From positions 124,001 to 188,000 of the forward strand of contig NZ_SLZQ01000003.1 in NCBI RefSeq assembly GCF_004342585.1: DNA of 64,000 nt, given 5' to 3'. Positions 55,570 to 63,358 of this stretch are shown here, one piece after another (within the stretch, counting starts at the first letter, position 1; the number at the start of each line of letters is the position of its first letter). The position numbers and the translations under genes were made by a program. Under the pieces are notes generated by a model. That model was not told the DNA's origin, made no database searches, and saw only the letters and a program-made list of their open reading frames with translations. This DNA comes from Paucimonas lemoignei (GTDB lineage Bacteria > Pseudomonadota > Gammaproteobacteria > Burkholderiales > Burkholderiaceae_D).

Positions 55570-55848
55570 ATGAACAAGGCACAGGTATTGGCGCTGATGA
55601 TGCGTCGTAACCATCAAAGCACGCAAACCGATCTCTTGAGTATTTCCGAATTGATGGCCGAGATGCTTTCGGATATTTCCGACCGGCTCAGCGAAGATGA
55701 GTTTTACCGCTTCATCAGCATCGGCTCGGCGGTCTACAGCCATGGCTTGAAGCAGTTCGGCGAAGACGTCGAACAAGACACGTCCGAGCTGGACGATGAT
55801 GAATGGCCAGGCAGCGGCGACCGGCGCATGCCCGGTGGCCGGCACTAA
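55570..55848 (+). CDS. Conserved small hypothetical protein
   Basis: 92-residue protein, not recognised. It has an N-terminal helical region (MNKAQVLALMMRRNHQS) and an acidic C-terminus rich in Asp and Glu, with no membrane helix. The ATG is preceded by a strong GAGGAG ribosome site. It converges with the TlpA-like gene, 11 bases away. Function unknown. Confidence 0.65.
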   Translation: MNKAQVLALMMRRNHQSTQTDLLSISELMAEMLSDISDRLSEDEFYRFISIGSAVYSHGLKQFGEDVEQDTSELDDDEWPGSGDRRMPGGRH

Positions 55849-55859
55849 TACAGAAAGTT

Positions 55860-56396
55860 TTAACTCAGCGATTGTTCGAGCAGGGCATACAAGCCGGACC
55901 AGTCCGGCTCGCCCAGATAACGTTTGACGATGTTGCCCTGTTTATCGATGACGAATGTCGTGGGAGTCAATTGGACATTGCCGAATGACTTAGCCAATTC
56001 GCCGCTGGTGTCCAGCGCCACCTTGAACGGCAACTGACGCGTCTCGGCATAATTCAGCACATAGTTCGGCGGGTCGTAGCTCATCGCCACGGCGACGAAT
56101 TCCAGGCCGCGATCCTTGTACTTGTTGTACGTCTCGACCATCTTGGGCATTTCCTTCACACAGGTCGTGCAACTGGTAGCCCAAAAATTCACCATGATCA
56201 CTTTGCCGCGCAAATCCTGCGTCTGCACCTTATTGCCCTGCAAGTCGGTAAAGGTCACATCCGGCGCCTTTTGCTGCGCGAAGAAGGAGAAGTAGCCCGC
56301 TGCCGCCAGCGCGATGACAAACAAGGCCGCCAGCGCCTTGACCCAGAGCGACCGGGAAGCACGGCTTGCAGGAGATGGTGGGGTATTCGTTGTCAT
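55860..56396 (-). CDS. TlpA/ResA-like thiol-disulfide oxidoreductase
   Basis: 178-residue membrane-anchored thioredoxin-fold protein: one N-terminal transmembrane helix (about 19-40), then a thioredoxin domain with the active site CTTC (C76 and C79) in WATSCTTCVKEMP. TlpA/ResA proteins reduce periplasmic disulfides, for example in cytochrome c or copper-site assembly. No cytochrome genes lie nearby. It is 152 bases from the DsrE-like gene on the same strand. Confidence 0.9.
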   Translation of the reverse strand: MTTNTPPSPASRASRSLWVKALAALFVIALAAAGYFSFFAQQKAPDVTFTDLQGNKVQTQDLRGKVIMVNFWATSCTTCVKEMPKMVETYNKYKDRGLEFVAVAMSYDPPNYVLNYAETRQLPFKVALDTSGELAKSFGNVQLTPTTFVIDKQGNIVKRYLGEPDWSGLYALLEQSLS

Positions 56397-56548
56397 GGGC
56401 AGATTGTGCGCAGGTTACGTCAGTGATGGGCCGGGGATAGCCGCATTATAGCCGCCCAATCGCGGGACGCGGGCAGGCATATCGACTACGTATCGCCTAT
56501 GTATAGGCCAGGTATTGGCTATCTATCGCACGTACGGCGGCGAATAGA

Positions 56549-56995
56549 TCATGGCCGCAGATAGACGAAGCCTTCCCTGGCTTGCAGGCGGGCGATTTCC
56601 GCCACGCCCGACGGCACCAGGCTTGCCTGCGGCAACAGCTTGTCTTCGGGAATCTGGTGCGCCATCAGGGTGTTGCGGCATACGCGAAATTCCACGCCTT
56701 GCCGGGCCAGCGCGGCAACCGCTTCGTCGAAGGGCTTGCCCTCGCGGTCGCGCGCATCCTGCAGCAGGAAACGCACGCCTTCGCCATGCGCCACCACGAC
56801 GATCTTGTCATCCGGCGCCGCGCGCAAGTGATTGCGGATATTGCCCAGCGCACGCGTCGCCTGGTTATTGCCTTCCAAAAGATGGTAGACCACCCTGACC
56901 TGTTCAGCCGCTTGCGCAGGCGCTGCAGTCAACAGGCCGGCGCCGGCCACGGTCAGCGCCACCAGGGCGATACGCTTGAGGAAGTCTCTGCGCAT
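56549..56995 (-). CDS. Tat-exported DsrE-like protein
   Basis: 148-residue protein of the DsrE/DsrF fold. The N-terminus MRRDFLKRIALVALTVAGAGLL is a twin-arginine (RRxFLK) signal. A single cysteine is in EFRVCRNTL, the place where DsrE-type proteins carry their sulfur-carrying cysteine. Start chosen at 56995 because GGAG lies seven bases upstream; ATG at 57001 is closer to it. It precedes the TlpA-like gene and follows dolP on the same strand. Periplasmic sulfur or redox work is possible. Confidence 0.82.
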   Translation of the reverse strand: MRRDFLKRIALVALTVAGAGLLTAAPAQAAEQVRVVYHLLEGNNQATRALGNIRNHLRAAPDDKIVVVAHGEGVRFLLQDARDREGKPFDEAVAALARQGVEFRVCRNTLMAHQIPEDKLLPQASLVPSGVAEIARLQAREGFVYLRP

Positions 56996-57030
56996 GGACA
57001 TTCTCCGTAACGGTTGCCGCAACGGCGTGC

Positions 57031-57669
57031 TTATTTCGTTTGCGGCTGGGTCGACATCGACATCGTCTTCAACTCATCTTCGCTGATGATTTCGAAGACC
57101 TTGACGACTTTTTGCACGCCTGCCACGCCGGCGGCAACCTGCGCGCCGCGATTGGCTTCGCGTTCGGTGACGCGGCCCATCAGATATACGACGCCGCGCT
57201 CGGTCACGACCTTGAACGAATTGGCGAACAAGTCCTTGGCATCGACGAAGGATGCCTTGACCTTGCCGGTGATGAGGGTATCGTTGGAACGCGAAGTCAG
57301 GCTGGAGGGGAAACCGATTTCCAGTTCATTGACGACGGCTTCCACGCCTTCGATTGCCGCGGCTTCGCGTTCTGCCGCCTGCTTCATTTGCTCGTCGCGC
57401 ACTTCGCCGGTCAGCAGGACACGGCGGTTGAACGCATTGACGTTGACATGGCCGGCGTCACCGACCAGCTTGCTGATGCGGTTCTCGCCCTTGATGACGA
57501 TGCTGCGGTCTTCGGTTTGCGCGCCCAGCGTGCGGCGGTCGGTCGCCGACAACGTGCCAACCACCGTGCCTCCCGCCGCCAGCGCGACGCACCCTTGCAA
57601 ACCGCTTGCCATCATGCCGCACAACAGGGCAGCCGCCACAGGACGCCGAATCGCTTGCCAATCAATCAT
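57031..57669 (-). CDS. dolP: BON-domain lipoprotein DolP
   Basis: 212-residue lipoprotein with two BON domains (about 45-115 and 125-195). The lipobox SGLQGC puts the acylated cysteine at residue 27. DolP (YraP) binds phospholipid at the division site and supports outer-membrane integrity. It starts inside the end of diaA by a few bases, and the start MIDWQA has a full GGAGGTGAT ribosome site. The lpoA-yraN-diaA-dolP order is the same as in E. coli. Confidence 0.93.
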   Translation of the reverse strand: MIDWQAIRRPVAAALLCGMMASGLQGCVALAAGGTVVGTLSATDRRTLGAQTEDRSIVIKGENRISKLVGDAGHVNVNAFNRRVLLTGEVRDEQMKQAAEREAAAIEGVEAVVNELEIGFPSSLTSRSNDTLITGKVKASFVDAKDLFANSFKVVTERGVVYLMGRVTEREANRGAQVAAGVAGVQKVVKVFEIISEDELKTMSMSTQPQTK

Positions 57670-58255
57670 CCGTATCACCTCCAAAAAGCGCGACGTCGAT
57701 GCCGTCGCATAAACAATGAATCGTCAGTAAATGTACTTCCAGCACGCGCGCCGCGCGCTCATGCGGCACGTTGATATGCACGTCGGCGTCGCTGATCTGC
57801 TTGCCGATGGCGCTGCCTTCTTTGCCGGTCAGGGCGACCACGCGCATTTCACGCTCCAGCGCAGTATCGACGGCGGCGCTGAGGCCGGCGATATCGCCGC
57901 CGCCGGTAATCACCAGCAGCACATCGCCAGGCTGGCCGAATGCCTGCACCTGCTTGCTATAGATCTCGGAAACGCCGGCGCCATTGCCGATGGACGACAG
58001 CACGACCGCATCCGCTCCCAGCGCCAGCGCCGGCATGGGCAAACGTTCGCGCTCGAAACGGTCCACCAGGGCGGCGGCAAAGTATTGGGCATGGGCCGCA
58101 GCGGTGCCATTCCCGCAAGCAAGTATCTTATTTCCATTAGACAATGCCATGAAGATAAGTTCCACAGCTTGTGAAATGGGTTGGGCCAGGGCGGAAGCGG
58201 CCTGGATTTTAAGTTCGGCACTATCTCGAAAGTGCCCGACGATTCGGTTGCTCAT
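57662..58255 (-). CDS. diaA: SIS-domain protein DiaA (DnaA initiator-associating)
   Basis: 197-residue SIS-domain protein of the DiaA/GmhA group. DiaA promotes DnaA oligomer formation at oriC. The sugar-phosphate loop that normally reads GNGGSAADAQHF reads CGNGTAAAHAQYF here, so the conserved serine is lost, fitting a regulatory rather than isomerase role. The rest (LPMPALALGADAVVLSSIGNG and VLLVITGGGDIAGLSAAV) is typical. It lies in the lpoA-yraN-diaA-dolP set, 66 bases after yraN. Confidence 0.85.
   Translation of the reverse strand: MSNRIVGHFRDSAELKIQAASALAQPISQAVELIFMALSNGNKILACGNGTAAAHAQYFAAALVDRFERERLPMPALALGADAVVLSSIGNGAGVSEIYSKQVQAFGQPGDVLLVITGGGDIAGLSAAVDTALEREMRVVALTGKEGSAIGKQISDADVHINVPHERAARVLEVHLLTIHCLCDGIDVALFGGDTDD
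57674..57682 (-). promoter_or_regulatory. Near-perfect Shine-Dalgarno of dolP
   Basis: GGAGGTGAT on the minus strand, complementary to nine bases at the 3' end of 16S rRNA, four bases before the dolP start. It decides the start at 57669 over the ATG at 57684 and lies inside the diaA coding sequence. Confidence 0.8.
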
Positions 58256-58321
58256 GTTTAACGATTATAAAGGCTGATCTTGTGAATTGCATTGAAGACT
58301 GGCGCAGGCTGCCTCACGTCA

Positions 58322-58702
58322 CTAGGCTTCAATGGCGTTCTTTAGCCAGGTAATCTGCTCGCGCTCGATGGCGATTACATCGAAGCGGCATGCCGGCTGA
58401 ACCCGGTAGCGCAGCAGATAGAATTGGGCCGCGCGCAGCAGGCGACGCTGCTTGGCCGGCGTGATGCTGGCAGCAGCGCCACCATAAGCGCTACTGGCGC
58501 GCTTGCGCACTTCGACGAACACCAGGCCGGAGCGGTCTTGCATGATCAAATCGATTTCGCCGACCTTGCAGCGAAAATTGCGCATTACCAGCATCAAGCC
58601 TTGCTGCTGCAGGTAAGCTAGGGCAGCATCCTCGCCCGCCTGCCCTTCTTCCTGCTTGGCGGTGCGCCGGCGGGCGTTCAGGCCTGATTCATCCATTGCC
58701 AT
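58322..58702 (-). CDS. yraN: YraN-family (UPF0102) endonuclease-like protein
   Basis: 126-residue protein of UPF0102, related to PD-(D/E)xK nucleases. The core is GEIDLIMQDRSGLVFVEVRKRA, with the Asp and Glu of the metal site visible and the AALAYLQQQGL helix before it. Its exact role is unknown; some members are Holliday-junction-resolvase-like. Between lpoA and diaA, as in E. coli. Confidence 0.92.
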   Translation of the reverse strand: MAMDESGLNARRRTAKQEEGQAGEDAALAYLQQQGLMLVMRNFRCKVGEIDLIMQDRSGLVFVEVRKRASSAYGGAAASITPAKQRRLLRAAQFYLLRYRVQPACRFDVIAIEREQITWLKNAIEA

Positions 58703-58707
58703 CTCCG

Positions 58708-59880
58708 TTAAGGAGCGCGCGACAAGGGCACGACCACGCCGCCCTGGTACATGGCGGGCTGTGCCGTGCGGCGGAATCGGTAAGCCTCGGGGCCGAACTT
58801 CACGGCCAGCCGCCCGGTCACGCCATCGAGCTCGAAGCTGTTGCGCCCGAGGGCGAGTTCGCGCGCCATGCGATAGGCATCGATTCCCAGGGCGTACAAG
58901 CGCTCGAGATCCGGATTGGCGCGCTGGTCGGCTTGCGTCACCCAGCGCGGATACACCATCGCTGCCGGATGGTCGGGCTGCACCTGCCAGGGAATATCGA
59001 GCAGGTGCACGCCATTCATTTCCGGGCGTCTTTCGGCGCTGCGCCAGTCGGTTGCGCTCAGCGGATTCAGCTGCGACGTGCCGTAGGCCGCGGGGCCCTT
59101 GCCCAGCGCCAGCTGCAATTGCTGGGACTGGAAGGCATCGAGGCCGAGGAACAATAGCGCCGGCTTTTCATCCTGCAGGCGTTTCTTCAACTGGGCCAAG
59201 CCGCTGGCACTCAGGTAGCCGCTGCTGGAGGCAATCTCGAATTGTTGCGCCTCGTTCCCCTTCTCCTGCCACTGCATGGCGAAGGCCCGCGCGGCGCGGC
59301 GCTGCCAGGCAATTGGCGTGGAGATGACGAATGCCTTGCCGGGCTTGGTGCCGGCAGCCCACGATGCCAGCTGGCGCGCTTCCTCTTCGATGGAAAGGCC
59401 GATTGCCAGCATGCGCGGCGGCAGCGCAATCTCGCCTTCAGTCGCCGCCTCGGGCAAGGCCAGCGCCAGGCTTGGCTTTTCCACCTTGCCGCCCTTGGCG
59501 ATGGCGGCGACATCGGCGCGCGCCAGGGGACCGACGACGATATCGGCGCGCGCTTGCGCATCCGCATAAGCTTGCAGCACGTTCTGCTCACCATCTGCGC
59601 TTTCCACCACGGTGACATCGATGCCGGCGGGCTCGCGCTCAAACGCCGCCATGAAGCCGGCACGCAAAGCCTGCGCGGCCAGGCCGAAGGTTTCCGACTG
59701 GGTCGGCAACAACAGGGCAATGCGCACGACACCAGGCACACTGGCGCCGGGCGCCCCGACATCCGGAGAAGCCGGCGCCATTCCTGCTGCGCTCGCATTT
59801 TCAGTTGAATTTGCCAGCGCGGGCGCGCACAATCCGCACACCATGCTCAGCAATAATGCTTTCGCCGCCTTGCCAATCAT
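58708..59880 (-). CDS. Penicillin-binding protein activator LpoA-like
   Basis: 390-residue periplasmic protein of the LpoA C-terminal/PBP-like fold. Residues 1-23 are a signal peptide; the fold begins VVRIALLLPTQSETFGLAAQALRAGFMAAF and ends near GRLAVKFGPEAYRFRR. In E. coli LpoA is a lipoprotein that activates PBP1a; here the cysteine lipobox is not seen and the N-terminal TPR part is missing. Start at MIGKAAKALLL (59880) with GGGAG upstream; divergent from rsmI by 10 bases. Confidence 0.85.
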   Translation of the reverse strand: MIGKAAKALLLSMVCGLCAPALANSTENASAAGMAPASPDVGAPGASVPGVVRIALLLPTQSETFGLAAQALRAGFMAAFEREPAGIDVTVVESADGEQNVLQAYADAQARADIVVGPLARADVAAIAKGGKVEKPSLALALPEAATEGEIALPPRMLAIGLSIEEEARQLASWAAGTKPGKAFVISTPIAWQRRAARAFAMQWQEKGNEAQQFEIASSSGYLSASGLAQLKKRLQDEKPALLFLGLDAFQSQQLQLALGKGPAAYGTSQLNPLSATDWRSAERRPEMNGVHLLDIPWQVQPDHPAAMVYPRWVTQADQRANPDLERLYALGIDAYRMARELALGRNSFELDGVTGRLAVKFGPEAYRFRRTAQPAMYQGGVVVPLSRAP

Positions 59881-59890
59881 ACGTTCTCCC

Positions 59891-60805
59891 ATGCGCACTC
59901 AATCAAACCCATCGCCTGATTCCCCAGCTCCCCTGCCGCTGCAAGAAGAAATCGCCCGGCAAATCTATCCGGGCGCCACATTATATGTGGTGGCAACGCC
60001 GATCGGAAATGTCGGCGATATCAGCTTGCGTGCACTCAATGTGCTGACGATCTCGGACGCCGTGGCCTGCGAAGACACCCGCAATACATCCCAGCTGCTG
60101 GCCCGCTATGGTCTGTCCAAGCCGCTGCTGGCGGCGCACGAACACAACGAGCGCGAAGCAGCAGAAAAACTGATCACCCGCTTGCAACAGGGCGAGCGGA
60201 TTGCGCTGGTATCGGATGCCGGCACGCCGGCCGTCTCGGACCCCGGCGCGCGCATCGTCGACGCCGTGCGCGCCGCCGGCTTGCGGGTGGTGCCGCTGCC
60301 GGGGGCTTCCGCAGCACTGGCAGCCTTGTCGGCCTGCGGCCTGGTGAATGACCGTTTTCACTTCATCGGTTTTCTACCGACAAAGAGTAAGCAGCGCGAG
60401 GCGATGCTCGAAAGCTTGCGCCATGAAACCTCGACGCTGGTGTTCTACGAAGCGCCGCACCGCATCGTCGAGACTGTCGCGGCATTGGCGGCGATCTTCG
60501 AACCAACCCGCCAGATCGTACTGGCGCGCGAACTGACCAAGCTGTTCGAGGAAATTCACCGCTGTCCGCTTGCCGAGGCGCCGGCCTGGCTGCAAGCGGA
60601 CCCGCATCGGCAGAAAGGCGAATTCGTGCTGGTGGTGGAAGGTGCGCCGTCCGCTGCCGATGATGCCTCTGCAGAGGCAGAGCGCGTATTGAAAATCCTG
60701 CTGGCGGAATGTCCGGTCAAGCAAGCCGCCGCGCTGGCCGCGCAGATCACGGGGCAAAAAAAGAATGCCTTATACGAACTGGCATTGAAGCTGAAGAGCG
60801 AATAG
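59891..60805 (+). CDS. rsmI: 16S rRNA (cytidine(1402)-2'-O)-methyltransferase
   Basis: 304-residue SAM-dependent methyltransferase acting on 16S rRNA C1402. Key motifs are TLYVVATPIGNVGDISLRAL, CEDTRNTSQLL and LVSDAGTPAVSDPG. Start at MRTQSNPSPDS (59891), 10 bases from lpoA on the other strand, so both promoters must overlap the coding starts. Its end converges with rlpA; a small GCCCTG/CAGGGC hairpin lies at 60,864-60,879. Confidence 0.95.
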   Translation: MRTQSNPSPDSPAPLPLQEEIARQIYPGATLYVVATPIGNVGDISLRALNVLTISDAVACEDTRNTSQLLARYGLSKPLLAAHEHNEREAAEKLITRLQQGERIALVSDAGTPAVSDPGARIVDAVRAAGLRVVPLPGASAALAALSACGLVNDRFHFIGFLPTKSKQREAMLESLRHETSTLVFYEAPHRIVETVAALAAIFEPTRQIVLARELTKLFEEIHRCPLAEAPAWLQADPHRQKGEFVLVVEGAPSAADDASAEAERVLKILLAECPVKQAAALAAQITGQKKNALYELALKLKSE

Positions 60806-60908
60806 GCCGAGAATAAATCCGTCCTTGGGGCGCAATGTCCAGATCCGGCGCAAGAACAAGCCAGCCCTGGATACAGGGCGGTGCAGCTTCAGCGCCGCGC
60901 CAAGAAGC

Positions 60909-61955
60909 TTAACGCTGCACGATGAGCGGCTTGGAAGTGCCGCCATCCTTGAGCTTTTGCGCGACATTCGCCGCCTCATCGCGGCTGGCGAAGGGGCCGC
61001 TGAACAGGCGATACACGGCGCCGCCAGGCACCACCTCGATCGGCGGCAACGTGCCTGCCCACTGCTGCTGCAAGCGGCTGCGCGCAGTTTCCGCGCTGCC
61101 TGCCTGCGAATATGCGCCAAGTTGCAGATAGACGCCTCCCATCACGGGCACGCCGGCATTGCTTGCCTCGCCACTAGCCGTCGCAACCGGTACCGCCAAT
61201 ACGCTGACTTCAGGCTTGGCCACTGGCTGCTCGACCGATGGAGTCGCCGCTGCGGCCGAGGCCTGATCGCCGGACGACTGCCGGCCCGCTGCCATGCGCT
61301 CGATTTCCGCAGGCAGGATGCGTTCGACTTCCAGTTCCGCGCTGCCCTGCTGCACGTAACCGAGCTTGAGCGCGGCGGTGTACGACAGATCCATGATGCG
61401 GTTGGAATGGAACGGTCCACGGTCATTGACGCGCACGATCACCTGCTTGCCATTGGCCAGGTTGGTTACCCGGGCATACGAGGGGATCGGCAGGGTCGGA
61501 TGCGCCGCCGTCATCTTGTACATATCGTAGGGTTCGCCCGACGAGGTGCGCTGGCCGTGAAACTTGCGGCCATACCAGCTACCCCTGCCGCGCTGGCGGA
61601 ATGGGCGCTCATCGAGAAACGGCGTATAGCTTTTGCCGAACACTTCATAGGTACGGTTGCCGCGGCTGGAGTAAGGCTCGATCTTCGGCTCCGCGTCGGG
61701 GATTGCCAGCAGGTCGTCCGGTTCGTCGTCGCCCGGACCATCGTCGAGGTAATAGCCGCCGCGTCCCGAACCTGCCGGCGGCAGCGACGACTTCTTGGAT
61801 TTCGAGGCGGTCGACGCCCGCTTTTGTGCGCCCGTTTCGCTTGGCGCCTGCGGCACGCTGCCGCAAGCTGCCAGAAGCGCCGCGCACAGCGTCATGTAAA
61901 GATAAGTTCGAACTTGCCGCCACGTGGCGGATTGCATGAGTTGATTCGCCGGCAT
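60909..61955 (-). CDS. rlpA: Septal ring lytic transglycosylase RlpA with SPOR domain
   Basis: 348-residue lipoprotein. The lipobox LLAAC puts the acylated cysteine at residue 31. A disordered linker follows, then the RlpA double-psi barrel (GRGSWYGRKFHGQRTSSGEPYDMYKMTAAHPTLP... VNDRGPFHSNRIMDLS) with the catalytic aspartates, and a C-terminal SPOR domain (about 275-345). RlpA cleaves naked glycan strands at the septum. Start at 61955 with GGGAG upstream. It follows rodA after a 275-base leader. Confidence 0.92.
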   Translation of the reverse strand: MPANQLMQSATWRQVRTYLYMTLCAALLAACGSVPQAPSETGAQKRASTASKSKKSSLPPAGSGRGGYYLDDGPGDDEPDDLLAIPDAEPKIEPYSSRGNRTYEVFGKSYTPFLDERPFRQRGRGSWYGRKFHGQRTSSGEPYDMYKMTAAHPTLPIPSYARVTNLANGKQVIVRVNDRGPFHSNRIMDLSYTAALKLGYVQQGSAELEVERILPAEIERMAAGRQSSGDQASAAAATPSVEQPVAKPEVSVLAVPVATASGEASNAGVPVMGGVYLQLGAYSQAGSAETARSRLQQQWAGTLPPIEVVPGGAVYRLFSGPFASRDEAANVAQKLKDGGTSKPLIVQR

Positions 61956-61990
61956 GGCGCGCTCCCTGATCGTGATGCCGGAATCTGAAT

Positions 61991-62010
61991 CCCGCTTTCT
62001 TGAAAGCGGG
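61991..62010. other. Perfect hairpin in rlpA leader
   Basis: CCCGCTTTC and GAAAGCGGG are exact complements separated by only two bases, 36-55 bases upstream of rlpA. It could be an operator or a leader hairpin; it has no following T-run on the rlpA strand. Confidence 0.5.
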
Positions 62011-62230
62011 TCAGTTGCAGCGTTATGTTGAGCTGCGCGGCAGAAGGCGCGTTGATGCCTTGACCACCTTGCAGTTTTTGCCATTAGGCAATCGCTAAAA
62101 GCCGATTGTAAATGCATATCTGCAAGCTTGGCAAAGCTTGGCGGAAGATTAAGAGCGCCTTTCACCCTGCCGACGGCAGCAAACACTGCGTGGCAAGCGG
62201 ACGGATTGAGAGGCGCGTCAGAGAGGAATG

Positions 62231-63352
62231 CTAACTTTGGATGAGCTTGCGGTGCCGGTGGATACTCATCAGGATACCGATGCCCAGTCCCAGCGTGACG
62301 AAGGCCGTGCCGCCATAACTCATGAACGGCAACGGCACGCCGACCACCGGCAGGATGCCGCTGACCATGCCCATGTTGACGAACGCGTAGGTAAAGAACA
62401 TCAGCGACAGCGCGCCTGCCAGAAGGCGGGTAAACAGCGTCGGCGCGTTGGCGGCAATCAGGAGCCCGCGTCCGATCAGCAACAGGTATAGCGTGATCAG
62501 CACGAGATTGCCGATCAAGCCGAATTCCTCGGAAAACACGGCGAAGACGAAGTCGGTGGTGCGCTCGGGGATGAATTGCAAATGTCCCTGCGTGCCATTC
62601 ATCCAGCCCTTGCCGGGAAGACCGCCGGAGCCGATGGCGATCATCGACTGGATGATGTGGAAGCCCTTGCCGAGCGGGTCAGTGGTCGGATCGATCAGGG
62701 TCATGACGCGATGACGCTGATAATCGTGCAGCATGTGCCAGGCCACCGGCATAAAGGCAGCGCCGGCAACCACCATCCCGCTCAACACCTTCCATGACAG
62801 TCCGGCCAGAAAAATGACATAGAAGCCCGCTGCCGACACCAGCGTGCCGGTTCCCAGATCCGGCTGGCGAATGATCAAGGCTGCGGGAATGGCCAGCAAT
62901 ACGCCGGCGATAAGAAACTCCTGCCAACTGATAGTGGCTTCGCGCTTCTGGAACCACCAGGCGAGCATCATGGGCATGGCGATCTTCATGATCTCGGACG
63001 GCTGGATCACCACGCCGACGTTGATCCAGCGCCGCGCCCCCAGCTTGATAATGCCAAACAGCGCCACGCCGACCAGGAGCGCGACGCCGACCAGATAGAC
63101 CGGCACGGCCACGCGCATCAATATCTGCGGCGACACCAGCGCGGCAAGCCAGATAATCACCAGCGCCAGACAGATATTGCGCAGATGATCTTCCAGGCGG
63201 CCGGGAAAACCGGAGCCGGCCGACACCATGTTGATCGTGCTGACCGTCATGATCAGGCACACGAGCAGCAAGAGCGTCGGGTCAAAGACATTCAGGTAGG
63301 GCTTGATGATCGCCCAGATGCTCTTTTTGCCGGAAATGGTAGTGGGATGCAT
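62231..63352 (-). CDS. rodA: Rod shape-determining protein RodA (SEDS glycosyltransferase)
   Basis: 373-residue SEDS-family membrane glycosyltransferase that polymerises lipid II with PBP2 during elongation. About ten membrane helices are present, with the conserved GARRWINVG, RQPDLGTG, WMNGTQGHLQFIPERTTDFVFAVFSEEFG and GVPLPFMSYGGTAFV segments. It follows mrdA by 6 bases on the same strand, as usual, and rlpA follows. Confidence 0.95.
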   Translation of the reverse strand: MHPTTISGKKSIWAIIKPYLNVFDPTLLLLVCLIMTVSTINMVSAGSGFPGRLEDHLRNICLALVIIWLAALVSPQILMRVAVPVYLVGVALLVGVALFGIIKLGARRWINVGVVIQPSEIMKIAMPMMLAWWFQKREATISWQEFLIAGVLLAIPAALIIRQPDLGTGTLVSAAGFYVIFLAGLSWKVLSGMVVAGAAFMPVAWHMLHDYQRHRVMTLIDPTTDPLGKGFHIIQSMIAIGSGGLPGKGWMNGTQGHLQFIPERTTDFVFAVFSEEFGLIGNLVLITLYLLLIGRGLLIAANAPTLFTRLLAGALSLMFFTYAFVNMGMVSGILPVVGVPLPFMSYGGTAFVTLGLGIGILMSIHRHRKLIQS

Positions 63353-63358
63353 AAGGAA

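Noticed and set aside
60806-60908. RNase P RNA gene next to rsmI
   Set aside because: The gap is 103 bases, too short for rnpB, and only a small hairpin is visible.
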